A DNA stretch of 63,058 nt from Tannerellaceae bacterium (GCA_031257015.1 JAIRPK010000041.1:1-63058), one strand, 5' to 3'; positions 37,491 to 47,734 are shown, counted from the stretch's first letter. The notes: generated by a model not told the origin, from the letters alone. Numbers and translations: made by a program.

Positions 37491-39845
37491 ATGAATAAAC
37501 AGTTTATCAAAGGAACAATTCTCATGGCGGCAGCCCTTCTAGCCCTGCTGCCCGCCATTGGCCACACGGCCGAAAGAAACCCCATGACCATCTGGTACGA
37601 CAACAAGCCCGGCGAAGGCTGGACAGACCCGCTTCCCGTCGGCAACGGCCTCATCGGTGCGCTGGTTTACGGCAAGGCAAGCAACGAGCGCATCGCCCTG
37701 AACGAATCAAGCTTCTGGTCAGGCCGTCCGCACGACTATAATGATCCGGAGGCCGGCAAGTATTTCACGCAGGTAAAAGACCTCATCTTCGCCGGAAAAT
37801 TCAAGGATGCCGAAAAACTGGCCGATGAGAAGTTCTACGGCAAGCCCGTCGGCCAGCAAGCCTACGAACCCCTGGGCGATCTCCGCATGATCTTCTACGG
37901 CATTGACGAAAACGAAGTCGGGAACTATCAAAGAGACCTCGACATGGAGAACGGCATCACCTCCGTATCCTTCGCCTACCGTGGCGTCAAGTATAGAAGA
38001 GAAGTTTTCGTTTCATATCCCGACCGCATCCTCGTAATGAGAATCACCGCCGACAAGCCCGGCCACGTATCCTTCGACGCATGGCTCGACAGCCATTTTA
38101 AGGACAGGACTATTGCCCAAAACGGGCAGATAACCCTCGATGGCGCATGGGAAAACACCATACCCCACTACTGGTTAATCGGTGATATTGGCGCAGAAAA
38201 GGGAATGGCCTTCCAGACCGTCGTTCAAGTCCGCAACGAAGGCGGAACGATAGCCTCCCGCAAGGACAGGCTCGCCATCCGTAACGCCGATGCCGCCACA
38301 CTCATCCTCTCCGCCGGCACCAGCCACATAAACTATAAGGACATAAGCGGCGACCCGTCCGCAAGGAACCAAAAAGTCCTCGCCGACATCGCCGGGAAAG
38401 ACTACGCTTCCCTTCGCCAGCGCCACACTTCCGATTTCAGTTCACTCATGAGCCGCGTTGCCGTCATCACAGGCGATGCAACCCGGAACGAGATTCCCGT
38501 CAACAAACGCATAGCCGCCATCAACAACGGCGAGACCGATGCCAACCTCGAAGCTCTCTGTTTCCAGTTCGGCAGATACATGCTTGTCTCCTCCAGCCGC
38601 AAAGGAGGCCAGCCCGCCAACCTTCAAGCCATCTGGAACGAGCGTCTCTCACCCCCCTGGGGCAGTAAGTACACCATCAACATCAATACCCAGATGAACT
38701 ACTGGCCTGCCGAAGTAACCAACCTCGGCGAATGTCACGCCCCGCTCGTTGAGATGGTCAAAGACCTTGCAGAGAACGGGCGCAAGACAGCAGAGATATA
38801 CTACAACGCCCCAGGGTGGGTCACTCACCATAATGTTGACCTGTGGAGAGGCACTGCCCCTGTTGACGGCGCCCGGTTCGGCCTCTGGCCGGTAGGAGGC
38901 GCATGGCTCTGCCAGCATCTGTGGGAGCGCTATGCCTTTACAGCCGACAAAGAAGTTCTAAAAGAAATATACCCCATCCTCAAAGGTTCCGCCGAGTTCC
39001 TTTCCTCCATCCTCGTCGAATATCCCAGGTACGGATGCCTTGTAACCCCCGTCTCCATGTCGCCCGAACACGGCTACTATACCGACGATGGCAACACCAT
39101 GTCCTATCTGTCCCCCGGCCCGACGATGGATATAGCCATCATTCGCGAACTCTTCCCCCACGTCATCGAAGCGAGCAGGATTCTGGGCGTTGACGCCCCC
39201 CTCCGCAAGCGCCTCGAAGCCATCATGCCCAAACTCCCGCCCTACAAGGTCAATCAGCTGGGCTACGTACAGGAATGGATAGAAGACTGGCGCCCACAAA
39301 GAGGCGGCCACGACGTATCCCCCTACTTCCCCTTCTATCCCGGTTCCAGCATCCTTCTTCACAGGGATAGCGACATTGATCTCGTCAAGGCCTACACTTA
39401 TTGGCTGGAAGCCCGCGGCCTTCGCGGAGGCGGCTTCCCCGGCTCATGGAACATCTGCATGTGGGCGAGGCTCGAACGCGGCGACAGAACAGGCGCATTG
39501 ATGCAAGCCGCCGTCGCCGCCAACGCATCCCACTTCCTCCGCCAGGGAACCGGCGCCCAGGTCGATGCACCCTTCGGCTTCACCGCCGCCGTTGCCGAAT
39601 CCCTGATTCAAAGCCATGCCGGCGAAATCAGTCTCCTTCCCGCCCTTCCCTCCGGATGGGCTGCTTCAGGCGAAGTCAAGGGCTTATGCGCCAGAGGAGG
39701 CTACACCGTCAATATGAAATGGGCCAAAGGTCGCCTTGTCCGAGCCGAAATATTCCATCCCGGCGGCGGCTCCTGCAATGTCCGCTACAATGGTCGAGTA
39801 GCGAGAATCAACGTCCCCAAAGGGCAGCCTGCTATTTTGGATTGA
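37491..39845 (+). CDS. Family GH95 alpha-L-fucosidase/galactosidase
   Basis: 784 residues with a signal peptide (cleavage after GHTA). The N-terminal domain (MTIWYDNKPGEGWTDPLPVG, LNESSFWSGRPHDYN) and the (alpha/alpha)6 core are those of GH95. Active-site positions known from bifidobacterial AfcA are present: the NINTQMNYW motif (Asn397, Asn399), SPEHG with the acid Glu526, and DAPFG with Asp692 that pairs with the asparagines. GH95 inverting enzymes remove terminal alpha-L-fucose, or alpha-L-galactose in some subgroups. It is exported, probably to the periplasm, and lies directly after susCD, so it should act on the imported glycan. A palindromic array follows. Confidence 0.92.
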   Translation: MNKQFIKGTILMAAALLALLPAIGHTAERNPMTIWYDNKPGEGWTDPLPVGNGLIGALVYGKASNERIALNESSFWSGRPHDYNDPEAGKYFTQVKDLIFAGKFKDAEKLADEKFYGKPVGQQAYEPLGDLRMIFYGIDENEVGNYQRDLDMENGITSVSFAYRGVKYRREVFVSYPDRILVMRITADKPGHVSFDAWLDSHFKDRTIAQNGQITLDGAWENTIPHYWLIGDIGAEKGMAFQTVVQVRNEGGTIASRKDRLAIRNADAATLILSAGTSHINYKDISGDPSARNQKVLADIAGKDYASLRQRHTSDFSSLMSRVAVITGDATRNEIPVNKRIAAINNGETDANLEALCFQFGRYMLVSSSRKGGQPANLQAIWNERLSPPWGSKYTININTQMNYWPAEVTNLGECHAPLVEMVKDLAENGRKTAEIYYNAPGWVTHHNVDLWRGTAPVDGARFGLWPVGGAWLCQHLWERYAFTADKEVLKEIYPILKGSAEFLSSILVEYPRYGCLVTPVSMSPEHGYYTDDGNTMSYLSPGPTMDIAIIRELFPHVIEASRILGVDAPLRKRLEAIMPKLPPYKVNQLGYVQEWIEDWRPQRGGHDVSPYFPFYPGSSILLHRDSDIDLVKAYTYWLEARGLRGGGFPGSWNICMWARLERGDRTGALMQAAVAANASHFLRQGTGAQVDAPFGFTAAVAESLIQSHAGEISLLPALPSGWAASGEVKGLCARGGYTVNMKWAKGRLVRAEIFHPGGGSCNVRYNGRVARINVPKGQPAILD

Positions 39846-39903
39846 TAATCAAGAATTAATAATTTATAATTTTCCTTTCCTGATATGAGATTCATCATTG
39901 AAA

Positions 39904-40281
39904 ATGTTACTTTTGACAGCTGAAATGTTGACGCCAACATCGGCCATGCTGCCCCCAACATTGCCGATGTCGGTCTAAACATCCGTAATGTTGCCCTCAA
40001 CATCAGGGATGCTGCCCTCAACATCCGCAGTGTTGAACCCGGCATTGTCGATGTTGCCTCCAACGTGAGGAATGTTGCCCCCGGCATCCGCAATGCCGGA
40101 CTGAACATTACCGATGTTGCCCGCGTCAAGAGGAATGTTGCCCGCAACATCCACAATGTTGGACTAAGCATTGCCGATGTTGCCCGCGTCAGGAGAAATG
40201 CTGCCCGTGCCATCGCCGATGCAGAGCTGAACATCGCCGATGTTGCCATAAACGAGAATAATGTTGAACTAAACATCTGAA
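39904..40281. repeat. Palindromic tandem array F: 18 units of 21 bp (CAACAT...ATGTTG family)
   Basis: Eighteen units at exact 21-bp spacing between the GH95 gene and the next rightward gene. The palindrome is the same as in array C (CAACATCGGCGATGTTG type), with more varied centres and linkers such as GCCCGC. Both arrays span 378 bases. Frames through it on both strands come from the period and lack independent support. Confidence 0.92.
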
Positions 40282-40316
40282 AAGGGAAATTCTCAATTTG
40301 AAATTTAGTGTTCACC

Positions 40317-41612
40317 ATGAGTACAAGAAAAGTCCATATCATGATAGCCGCGGTAATGATAGCGGTCGCATCTCACGGAGAGGTCCGTGCGCATACACAT
40401 ATATTTGACAAGAGTTCCCGCTACTTCTTCGACGGGTCAATTTCCAGGGAAGTGTTGGAGAACTACCTTGATCGTTCCGTTACCGCCGGCTATTTCCTTG
40501 TCCCCGGAACCCCGGAGAACTACCTCTTTCCCTTTCGCGAAGACGACATACGCATGATTCAGAACATCGGCGCCAAATTTGTAGGCCGCGCCATCTATCG
40601 CTGGAGCGAAGAGAGCCGTTTGGCCGATCCCGCCTTCCTGGAGTATGCCCGCCGCCTGATTGTCCGTATGCACGAGCATGATCCCGAAATTGTTTTCCAG
40701 GGGTGCTTGTTTGAACATGTGAGCGGTGATGTAAACAATCTGAAAATCCCCGGCTGGGTCTTCCATGCTTTCGGCAAAGAAGACGAGAACCGTAACTTCA
40801 ATGTCGAAGATATGATTAAACGTGCCAATCCTTCGGACGATATTCTCATGCGCAGCGGTCGCAATGGTGCAATCCGTGGCGGCACGCCGATGATCAACAA
40901 TACCGAGACGCAATATTGGTTCTATTATCTTGCAAAATCCTATATCGACATTGGTTGCGAGGCCTTCCACCTTGGTCAAGTCGAACTCATCGGGCGCGAC
41001 GACCCCGACAGGAAGCATTATTCTGCCTTCCTTCAAAAAATCCGCGACTACGCCGGCGAACATGCCCGCCGTCATTACATACTGCTTGACGGTCATACGC
41101 CCAGGGGCGGCTTCGTGAAAGACGGTGTTAGCCTCCTTGACTTTAATTCATTCCCCCTTCGCATAAAGGAAGTCGTCGATAAGCCATTGGAAGGCATCCT
41201 CGAAGAAGGTCACAGCGACGGGATTTTCGGGAAAAGCCTCGGAGCTGTTGCGCCCGGCGGCTGGAAAGCAGAGCACATGCCCTACCTTGTCGAGTTCGAC
41301 AATTTTGGCATAAGCAGGGAGGCCGGTAAGGAAACCGTTGAAGACCCGTTCTGCTGGGGATATGACGACATCACATGGTTCGCCATGCAGACGGAGGAAT
41401 ATCGCAACAAATGGCTGTGGTATGCCTTCGACTGGCTTAGGAAGACCGACCCGAACGGTCATCTTCAAATGTGCGTCATAAGAATGATTTCCGGCCCGCT
41501 GGGAGAAACGTCCTACCGTTCCTATTTTGCCAACACCCGCAGCGTTGCCTGCCCCGTCGGCTATTCTCAGGAGAATACTATTAAGGAGATATGGAACACG
41601 CGCTTAAAATGA
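40317..41612 (+). CDS. Secreted hydrolase-like protein, possible unclassified TIM-barrel glycosidase
   Basis: 431 residues from the ATG at 40317. A signal peptide (to about VRAH) is followed by a single mixed alpha/beta domain. I do not recognise a named family. Segments that look like barrel strand ends with acids are CEAFHLGQVELIG (Glu near residue 225) and MPYLVEFDNFG (Glu near 327), plus HYILLDGHTPRGG. Two carboxylates ending strands at this spacing would suit a retaining clan-A glycosidase, but this is inference. Its place between GH95 and GH3 genes of a fucose-type locus suggests action on the same glycan. It could also be a binding protein. Confidence 0.5.
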   Translation: MSTRKVHIMIAAVMIAVASHGEVRAHTHIFDKSSRYFFDGSISREVLENYLDRSVTAGYFLVPGTPENYLFPFREDDIRMIQNIGAKFVGRAIYRWSEESRLADPAFLEYARRLIVRMHEHDPEIVFQGCLFEHVSGDVNNLKIPGWVFHAFGKEDENRNFNVEDMIKRANPSDDILMRSGRNGAIRGGTPMINNTETQYWFYYLAKSYIDIGCEAFHLGQVELIGRDDPDRKHYSAFLQKIRDYAGEHARRHYILLDGHTPRGGFVKDGVSLLDFNSFPLRIKEVVDKPLEGILEEGHSDGIFGKSLGAVAPGGWKAEHMPYLVEFDNFGISREAGKETVEDPFCWGYDDITWFAMQTEEYRNKWLWYAFDWLRKTDPNGHLQMCVIRMISGPLGETSYRSYFANTRSVACPVGYSQENTIKEIWNTRLK

Positions 41613-41660
41613 AACGAATTATTCAAAAACTAACTCCATATTTATTTTGCGTTTCGCGCA

Positions 41661-41714
41661 AAAGGCCATTGTGTATAGTAGAGACGCGATGCGTTGCGTC
41701 TCTACGTGGCCTTT
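41661..41714. repeat. Hairpin repeat with GTAGAGACGC arms (REP/MITE-like)
   Basis: Perfect 10-bp arms GTAGAGACGC (41678-41687) and GCGTCTCTAC (41696-41705) surround an 8-base loop. Outer arms AAAGGCCA and TGGCCTTT extend the structure. The GTAGAGACGC...GCGTCTCTAC sequence is a known kind of dispersed palindrome in many bacteria. It sits between two co-directional locus genes and could act as an mRNA stabiliser or terminator. Confidence 0.6.
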
Positions 41715-41789
41715 GCCCTGGACGCCGGAGATGTGGGATCGGTTTTTGTCGGAATATCTTAATCAATAATTAAAAGGAAAAATATTAAT

Positions 41790-44402
41790 ATGAAATTGAG
41801 TTTGTTTTTCATTTCATGTCTTCTCCTCTTCTGTCAAGCCTGCACCAGTAAATCGGGTTATGAGCACCCCTTCCGGGATCCCGACTTGTCCGTTGAAGAA
41901 CGGGTAAATGATTTGGTCAGTCGCCTGACCGTTGAGGAGAAGATTTCCCAGATGTTAAACAATGCCCCAGCCATCGAACGCCTGGGCATCCCTGCTTACA
42001 ACTGGTGGAACGAAGCCCTTCACGGCGTCGCCCGCAGCCCATACCCCGTTACGTCCTACCCGCAGGCAATCGGCATTGCCGCGACCTGGAACGAGGCTGC
42101 TGTCCATCTTATGGCCGACTACATATCGACCGAAGGCCGCGCCATCTATAACGATGCCTCTCGTAAAGGGAATGTTGGAATTTTCACCGGTCTAACCTAC
42201 TGGAGTCCGAACATAAACATCTTCCGCGATCCGCGCTGGGGGCGCGGCCAGGAGACTTACGGCGAGGATCCTTACCTGACTGCCCGCATCGGCTCTGCAT
42301 TTGTGAAAGGCATCCAGGGGGACGACCCCCACTATCTCAAAGCCTCGGCCTGCGCCAAGCATTTCGCCGTCCACAGCGGCCCGGAGTGGAACCGCCATAC
42401 GTATAATGCCCAGGTCACGGTTCATGATCTTCGCGACACTTACCTCCCCGCCTTCCGCGAGCTGATAATGGAAGCCAAAGTAACCGGAGTGATGTGCGCC
42501 TATAATGCTTTCTTCGGCCAACCCTGCTGCGGGAGCGACACCCTGATGATGGAGATATTAAGGAAGGAATGGGGCTTCGACGGATATGTCACATCCGACT
42601 GCGGCGCGATTGATGATTTCTACCGCACGCATAAAACTCATGCCAACGCTTCCTCATCCGCTGCCGACGCCGTCCTTCACGGAACCGACTGCGAATGTGG
42701 GAACTCCACCTACAAGGCATTGGCCGAGGCCATTGAATCAGGGCTGATAACCGAGGCGCAAATCGACATATCCCTCAAGCGACTTTTCTCCATTCGTTTC
42801 CGATTAGGCATGTTCGACCCTGAAGAACGTGTTCCCTACTCCCGGATTTCCCTCTCCGAGCTGGAAGCCCCCGCCCACAAGTCTCATGCGCTTGACATGG
42901 CTCGCCAGTCCGTCGTCCTCCTCAAGAACGAGAATAACCTCCTGCCGCTGAACAAAGGCAAAATCAGGAAGATTGCCGTCGTCGGCCCCAATGCCGACAG
43001 CAAAAGCGTGCTGTTAGCCAACTACTACGGCTATCCCTCCAAGGTTATAACCCTTCTGGACGGCATCAAGAGCAAAGCGCCTGAGGCCGAAATCATATAT
43101 GACAAAGGCGTCAACCTGACCGACGACTACGTTTTCGTATCCGCCCTGCGCGACGAGCTATTCACTTTCGACAACCGGCAAGGCTTCAACGCCACTTACT
43201 ATACCAACCTGAAGATGGAAGGCGAGCCTGTACTCACGCGCCATGAGCCAAAGCTCGACTACCAGTGGGGCGACGGTCAGGAGATAGCCGAAGGCCTCAT
43301 AGCCCGACAAATGTCCGCCATCTGGAGCACCGTCTTCACCGCCGACGAATCCGGCGAAGTATGCTTCGAGATCAAGGCCGACGACTGGGCAGAGCTTTAC
43401 ATCGACGGCAAAAAGCAGGATAAAATCGGCAACATCAATGCCTATTACCCTCTTACCGCAGAGAAGAACCGGCAATACAAGCTCGACATTCATTACAGGC
43501 AGCACGCCGACAATGCAGAGATAGCCCTCGACTACGGTCGCCTTAAACGCACCAGCCCCAAAGACGTCGCCAACCGCGTAAAGGAAGCTGACATCATCAT
43601 CTTTGCCGGCGGCATTTCCTCAAAGGTCGAAGGCGAGGAGATGGGTGTTCAGATCGACGGCTTTAAGCAGGGCGACCGCACCTCAATCGAACTCCCCTCC
43701 GTCCAGAAAGCCCTCCTCAGGGAACTTGCCGGCACTGGCAAGCCGATTGTTTTCGTCCTCATGACCGGTAGCGCGATAGGCTTGGAATGGGAATCGCAGA
43801 ACATCCCTGCCATTGTCAACGCCTGGTATGGAGGGCAGGCCGGAGGTCAAGCCGTGGCCGACATTCTTTTCGGTGATTACAATCCCGCCGGTCGATTGCC
43901 CGTAACATTTTACAGGAGCACGGCCGATCTGCCCGATTTTGAGGATTACAGCATGGAAAACCGCACCTACCGCTATTTCTCCGGCTCCCCCATTTATCCG
44001 TTCGGCTACGGATTAAGCTATACCACCTTCCAATACGACCAGCTTGCGATAGAAATCCATGATGGCGGCCAGTCCGTCAACGTATCCGCCATCGTCAAGA
44101 ACACAGGCGTGAAGGACGGCGACGAAGTTGTCCAGCTCTACGTCGCAGGGCAGTCCGGTTCTCCGGCTCCGATTCGCTCCCTGCGCGGCTTCAAACGCAT
44201 CAATATTAAAGCCGGCGAGTCCATTCCGGTAACATTCCACCTGACCGCCGATGACCTGTCATTAATCGACGAGCTTGGGCGCTCAAAGCTTATGCACGGC
44301 CCCGTCGAGATTGCTGTTGGCGGCGGCCAGCCCTCATCCGCTCTATTATCCTCCCAGCAATGCGTCCGCACGGAGATAACATTGGGCAACGACGATATAT
44401 GA
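41790..44402 (+). CDS. Family GH3 beta-glycosidase with PA14 insert
   Basis: 870 residues. Lipoprotein-like signal (LLFCQAC). The GH3 N-terminal barrel has LNNAPAIERLGIPAYNWWNE, RDPRWGRGQETYGEDP, KHFAVHSGPEWNR and the nucleophile motif VTSDCGAID (Asp270). The second domain starts near residue 360 (RQSVVLLKNENNLLPL) and is interrupted by a PA14 domain at about residues 465-590 (FNATYYTNLKMEGEP, ADDWAELYIDGK), then continues to an Fn3-like C-terminus. Motifs and the PA14 arrangement fit beta-xylosidases and beta-glucosidases of Bacteroidota. It probably removes terminal sugars in the same pathway as the GH95 enzyme. A strong terminator follows. Confidence 0.93.
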   Translation: MKLSLFFISCLLLFCQACTSKSGYEHPFRDPDLSVEERVNDLVSRLTVEEKISQMLNNAPAIERLGIPAYNWWNEALHGVARSPYPVTSYPQAIGIAATWNEAAVHLMADYISTEGRAIYNDASRKGNVGIFTGLTYWSPNINIFRDPRWGRGQETYGEDPYLTARIGSAFVKGIQGDDPHYLKASACAKHFAVHSGPEWNRHTYNAQVTVHDLRDTYLPAFRELIMEAKVTGVMCAYNAFFGQPCCGSDTLMMEILRKEWGFDGYVTSDCGAIDDFYRTHKTHANASSSAADAVLHGTDCECGNSTYKALAEAIESGLITEAQIDISLKRLFSIRFRLGMFDPEERVPYSRISLSELEAPAHKSHALDMARQSVVLLKNENNLLPLNKGKIRKIAVVGPNADSKSVLLANYYGYPSKVITLLDGIKSKAPEAEIIYDKGVNLTDDYVFVSALRDELFTFDNRQGFNATYYTNLKMEGEPVLTRHEPKLDYQWGDGQEIAEGLIARQMSAIWSTVFTADESGEVCFEIKADDWAELYIDGKKQDKIGNINAYYPLTAEKNRQYKLDIHYRQHADNAEIALDYGRLKRTSPKDVANRVKEADIIIFAGGISSKVEGEEMGVQIDGFKQGDRTSIELPSVQKALLRELAGTGKPIVFVLMTGSAIGLEWESQNIPAIVNAWYGGQAGGQAVADILFGDYNPAGRLPVTFYRSTADLPDFEDYSMENRTYRYFSGSPIYPFGYGLSYTTFQYDQLAIEIHDGGQSVNVSAIVKNTGVKDGDEVVQLYVAGQSGSPAPIRSLRGFKRINIKAGESIPVTFHLTADDLSLIDELGRSKLMHGPVEIAVGGGQPSSALLSSQQCVRTEITLGNDDI

Positions 44403-44483
44403 AGCGAGCGCATCAGCCAATTGCTATTCCAAAGCATGAGTAGATGAAAACCTTTTGATTTTCTCAAACTCCATAAAGGTCAT

Positions 44484-44530
44484 TCTCCCCGGAGCAACAG
44501 CAATGCAGTGTAGCTCCGGGGAGATTTTGT
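44484..44530 (+). terminator. Rho-independent terminator after GH3
   Basis: Perfect 12-bp arms TCTCCCCGGAGC (44484-44495) and GCTCCGGGGAGA (44513-44524), followed by TTTTGT. It closes the enzyme locus about 80 bases after the GH3 stop. Confidence 0.75.
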
Positions 44531-44663
44531 ATTGAGCCGGCCTGTTGGCCTGCAAGTCGCCAAAACAATCCTGCCCTTCACCCAAAAAGGCGGCTGAGGA
44601 ATTAAACCATGGATTTATAACCAAGTCTATTTTCTGTACAATTTCTTAATTAAACATATTATC

Positions 44664-47543
44664 ATGCAACACAGAAAAAGCATTGCGTTAATTTTATTCC
44701 TCCTCATCTCCATTAATCTTTTCTCCCAGCAACGAGCCGGCAATACCGTAGAAATAAAAGGCATCGTTTTGGAAAAAGCCAACCGCGAACCCGTCGAACA
44801 GGCGACCATCCGGCTGCTAACCGTCAAGGACAGCTCGCTGGTGACGGGAACCATAAGCGGAAAGAACGGTAGCTTCTCCCTGAAGAACATCCGCACGGGG
44901 AATTACCTCATCCAAATCAGTTTCGTGGGTTTTGAATCCATTTATCAGCTTCTCCAAATATCAGGCAAGGTGAACCCCGTCAATCTCGGCAGAATCGAAA
45001 TGTCCGACGCCGCCATACTCCTGAAAGAAGCAGTCGTCATCGGCAAGGCTGCCGAAGTGCAAGTGCGCAATGATACGCTCGAATACAATGCAGATTCCTA
45101 CAAAGTTCAGGAAGGCGCCGTCCTCGAAGACCTGGTCAAGCGTATGCCCGGAGCAGAAGTAAGCAGCGACGGGAAGATCACCGTCAACGGTAAAGAGATA
45201 AAGAAAATCCTCGTCGATGGGAAAGAGTTCTTCTCCGATGATCCCAAAGTCGCCTCCAAGAATCTCCCCGCCAACATGGTAGACAAAGTCCAGGTCGTCG
45301 ATCGAAAAAGCGACATGACCCTAATGACAGGCTTCGACGACGGAAACGAGGAAACCGTCATCAATCTCGTCGTCAAGCCCGGCATGAAGGAAGGCTGGTT
45401 CGGCAATGCCATGGGCGGATACGGAACTAAAGACAGATACGAAGGCAATGCCGTCCTGAACCGCTTCGTGAATAACGACCAGATAACAGTGATGGGAGGC
45501 CTCAACAATACGAACAACCTCGGCTTCTCCGATTTCGCTTCATCCATGTTCCAGGGCATGGGAGGTGGAGGTATGCGAATGATGTTTGGCGGCGGGGGGA
45601 GCGGCGTTACCACCTCGTCCAACGGAGGATTCAACCTGAATAAAGAGTTTAGCAAGACGTTGAACCTTAATGGCAATCTGCGCTACAACCATACCGACAA
45701 TATGGCCATAACCGAAAGCGGAACACAAACCTATTTGCCAAATGATATAACAAAATTCACCAACAAAACAGACCATGGCTCTCGCATTAATAACAATTTC
45801 GGCGCCAACATCCGTATGGAGTGGAAACCCGACACCATGACCAATGTCATCTTCCGCCCGAACGTCAGCTACAGCCAAAGCAACACAATTCAGGACGGAA
45901 CATCACAGACCCGAATGGGGCAGGGGCGTGATATTAACACCGCAGATTCGTTGAGCGACGTTATTTCCAAATCCAACTCCGACGGCAAGGGTCTCTCCCT
46001 CTCCGCTCAACTTGAAATGAGCCGCAAGCTCAATAACAAAGGACGAGTGCTAAGCGTATCTCTCTCCGGAGGATTCAGCAATACCACCGAGGACGGCTCG
46101 AACTACTCCAGCTCGAACTATTATGACGGGACGCCTAACAGCCTCATCGACCAGCAATATCATTACAAGAATGATAACTATAACTATCGTGCCTACCTCT
46201 CGTATGTCGAGCCGCTGGGCGGAAACAACTTCCTCCAGGGAACATACAGCTTCAGCCAAAGACATCAACAATCCGACCGCCCTGTCTATATCGCCGATGA
46301 GAGTGGAGCCTACACAATCCCCGACACAAGTTATATCCAAAAGTATAACTATGACTTCACAACCCAGCGTGCAAGTCTCAGCTTCAAGGGCGTAAGAAAA
46401 AAATACAACTATACCCTTGGCGCCAATATCGACCCCACTGACAGCAAAGGAGAAATATATAAGGACGGACGTATAGCGGAAACAATCTCCCGTTCAGTAC
46501 TTAATTTCTCCCCAATGATGCAGTTCAACTACCTTTTCAGCAGGCAGTCCAACCTCCGGATTGACTATAACGGGCGTGCAAGCGAACCATCCATGTCACA
46601 GCTCCAGCAAGTCCGCGACGTAACCGACCCAAACAACATCGTCATCGGTAACTCCAGACTCAAGCCCAGCTACGCCAACACACTGATGATAAACTTCCGG
46701 CGCTTCATCCCCGAAAAGCAGACAGCCTTTATGGTCATGGCCAACGGCGGATACACACTTAACGCCATAGTAAACGATGTTACCAACCTCTCCGGCGGCG
46801 CCAAGCGCACAACATACGCCAATGCCGACGGGAATTATAACGCCAATCTCCGATTTATGATGAACACGCCTATCCGCTACAAAGACAGGTTCTCCAAGTT
46901 CTCCATCAACTCCATGACCTTTGGCTCATTCAACAACACCAACTCCTTTATCGACGCGGCAACCAGCACAACCAAATCCCTGATGCTGTCCGAACGAGCC
47001 GGTATCGACTATCGCTCGAACTTCTTCGACATCGGCGTGAACGGGAACATTTCATACAATAACAGCCGCAACACCCTGCGCCCCGACGACGAAACCAATA
47101 CGTTCAACTATGGCGTCGGAGGCTCGACAGCCATCTATCTCTACAACATCCTCCCGTCCATCCCTCTCGCCATTGAAAGCGATATAACATACTCCGGGAA
47201 CTCCGGCTTCTCCACCGACTATTCATTAAAAGAGACCATGTGGAACGCCGCCATCAGCTCCAAGGCCATCCCAATGCTCAAGGGAACCGGAACATTCCGC
47301 CTCAAAGTTTACGACATCCTCCAGCAGCGGAGCAACATATCCAACTCATTCTCCGACAATGTGTACTCCGAGTCACGAACCAATACGCTCACCAGCTACG
47401 CCATCCTCCACTTCATCTATCGCTTCAGCATCTTCAAGGGCGGCGCCAACATGCAAGACGCCTTTGGTGGTCGCCGTCGCTTTGAAGGCGGCGGTCCCGG
47501 AGGCCCCCCTCGCGTAGGAGGCCCAGGAGGGTTGCCCTTCTGA
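44664..47543 (+). CDS. TonB-dependent receptor-like outer membrane protein (OMP_b-brl_3 type)
   Basis: 959 residues. Signal peptide to about LFSQ, a carboxypeptidase-regulatory-like domain (IKGIVLEKANREPVEQATIR, residues 29-115), a plug-like region (GAVLEDLVKRMPGAEVSSDG, ILVDGKEFFSDDPKVA) and a long beta-barrel domain. The C-terminus is rich in Gly, Pro and Arg (RRRFEGGGPGGPPRVGG), typical for this Bacteroidota subfamily, which differs from SusC and has no SusD partner. Transport of a small ligand or an assembly role is possible; the substrate is not known. It is a single-gene unit; no clear promoter is seen. Confidence 0.87.
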   Translation: MQHRKSIALILFLLISINLFSQQRAGNTVEIKGIVLEKANREPVEQATIRLLTVKDSSLVTGTISGKNGSFSLKNIRTGNYLIQISFVGFESIYQLLQISGKVNPVNLGRIEMSDAAILLKEAVVIGKAAEVQVRNDTLEYNADSYKVQEGAVLEDLVKRMPGAEVSSDGKITVNGKEIKKILVDGKEFFSDDPKVASKNLPANMVDKVQVVDRKSDMTLMTGFDDGNEETVINLVVKPGMKEGWFGNAMGGYGTKDRYEGNAVLNRFVNNDQITVMGGLNNTNNLGFSDFASSMFQGMGGGGMRMMFGGGGSGVTTSSNGGFNLNKEFSKTLNLNGNLRYNHTDNMAITESGTQTYLPNDITKFTNKTDHGSRINNNFGANIRMEWKPDTMTNVIFRPNVSYSQSNTIQDGTSQTRMGQGRDINTADSLSDVISKSNSDGKGLSLSAQLEMSRKLNNKGRVLSVSLSGGFSNTTEDGSNYSSSNYYDGTPNSLIDQQYHYKNDNYNYRAYLSYVEPLGGNNFLQGTYSFSQRHQQSDRPVYIADESGAYTIPDTSYIQKYNYDFTTQRASLSFKGVRKKYNYTLGANIDPTDSKGEIYKDGRIAETISRSVLNFSPMMQFNYLFSRQSNLRIDYNGRASEPSMSQLQQVRDVTDPNNIVIGNSRLKPSYANTLMINFRRFIPEKQTAFMVMANGGYTLNAIVNDVTNLSGGAKRTTYANADGNYNANLRFMMNTPIRYKDRFSKFSINSMTFGSFNNTNSFIDAATSTTKSLMLSERAGIDYRSNFFDIGVNGNISYNNSRNTLRPDDETNTFNYGVGGSTAIYLYNILPSIPLAIESDITYSGNSGFSTDYSLKETMWNAAISSKAIPMLKGTGTFRLKVYDILQQRSNISNSFSDNVYSESRTNTLTSYAILHFIYRFSIFKGGANMQDAFGGRRRFEGGGPGGPPRVGGPGGLPF

Positions 47544-47734
47544 GGAGGCTAACTCAAAATCCTCAACACATCAACGCCCGGCGTACACGGACATATCTCC
47601 ACATCGGAATATTCCAAAGTACGCCGGGCGTATTCTTTCCATTCCACAAAAACGCCATCGCCCCCTTTACAAAAAGAACTAATTGCAGCCCACATCGCCC
47701 AGCCCTCCAACCTCGGACAAAACAATCCGGCGCC

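Noticed and set aside
41591..41773. 60-residue frame between the unclassified gene and GH3
   Set aside because: It overlaps the end of the previous gene and passes through the GTAGAGACGC hairpin; not coding-like.
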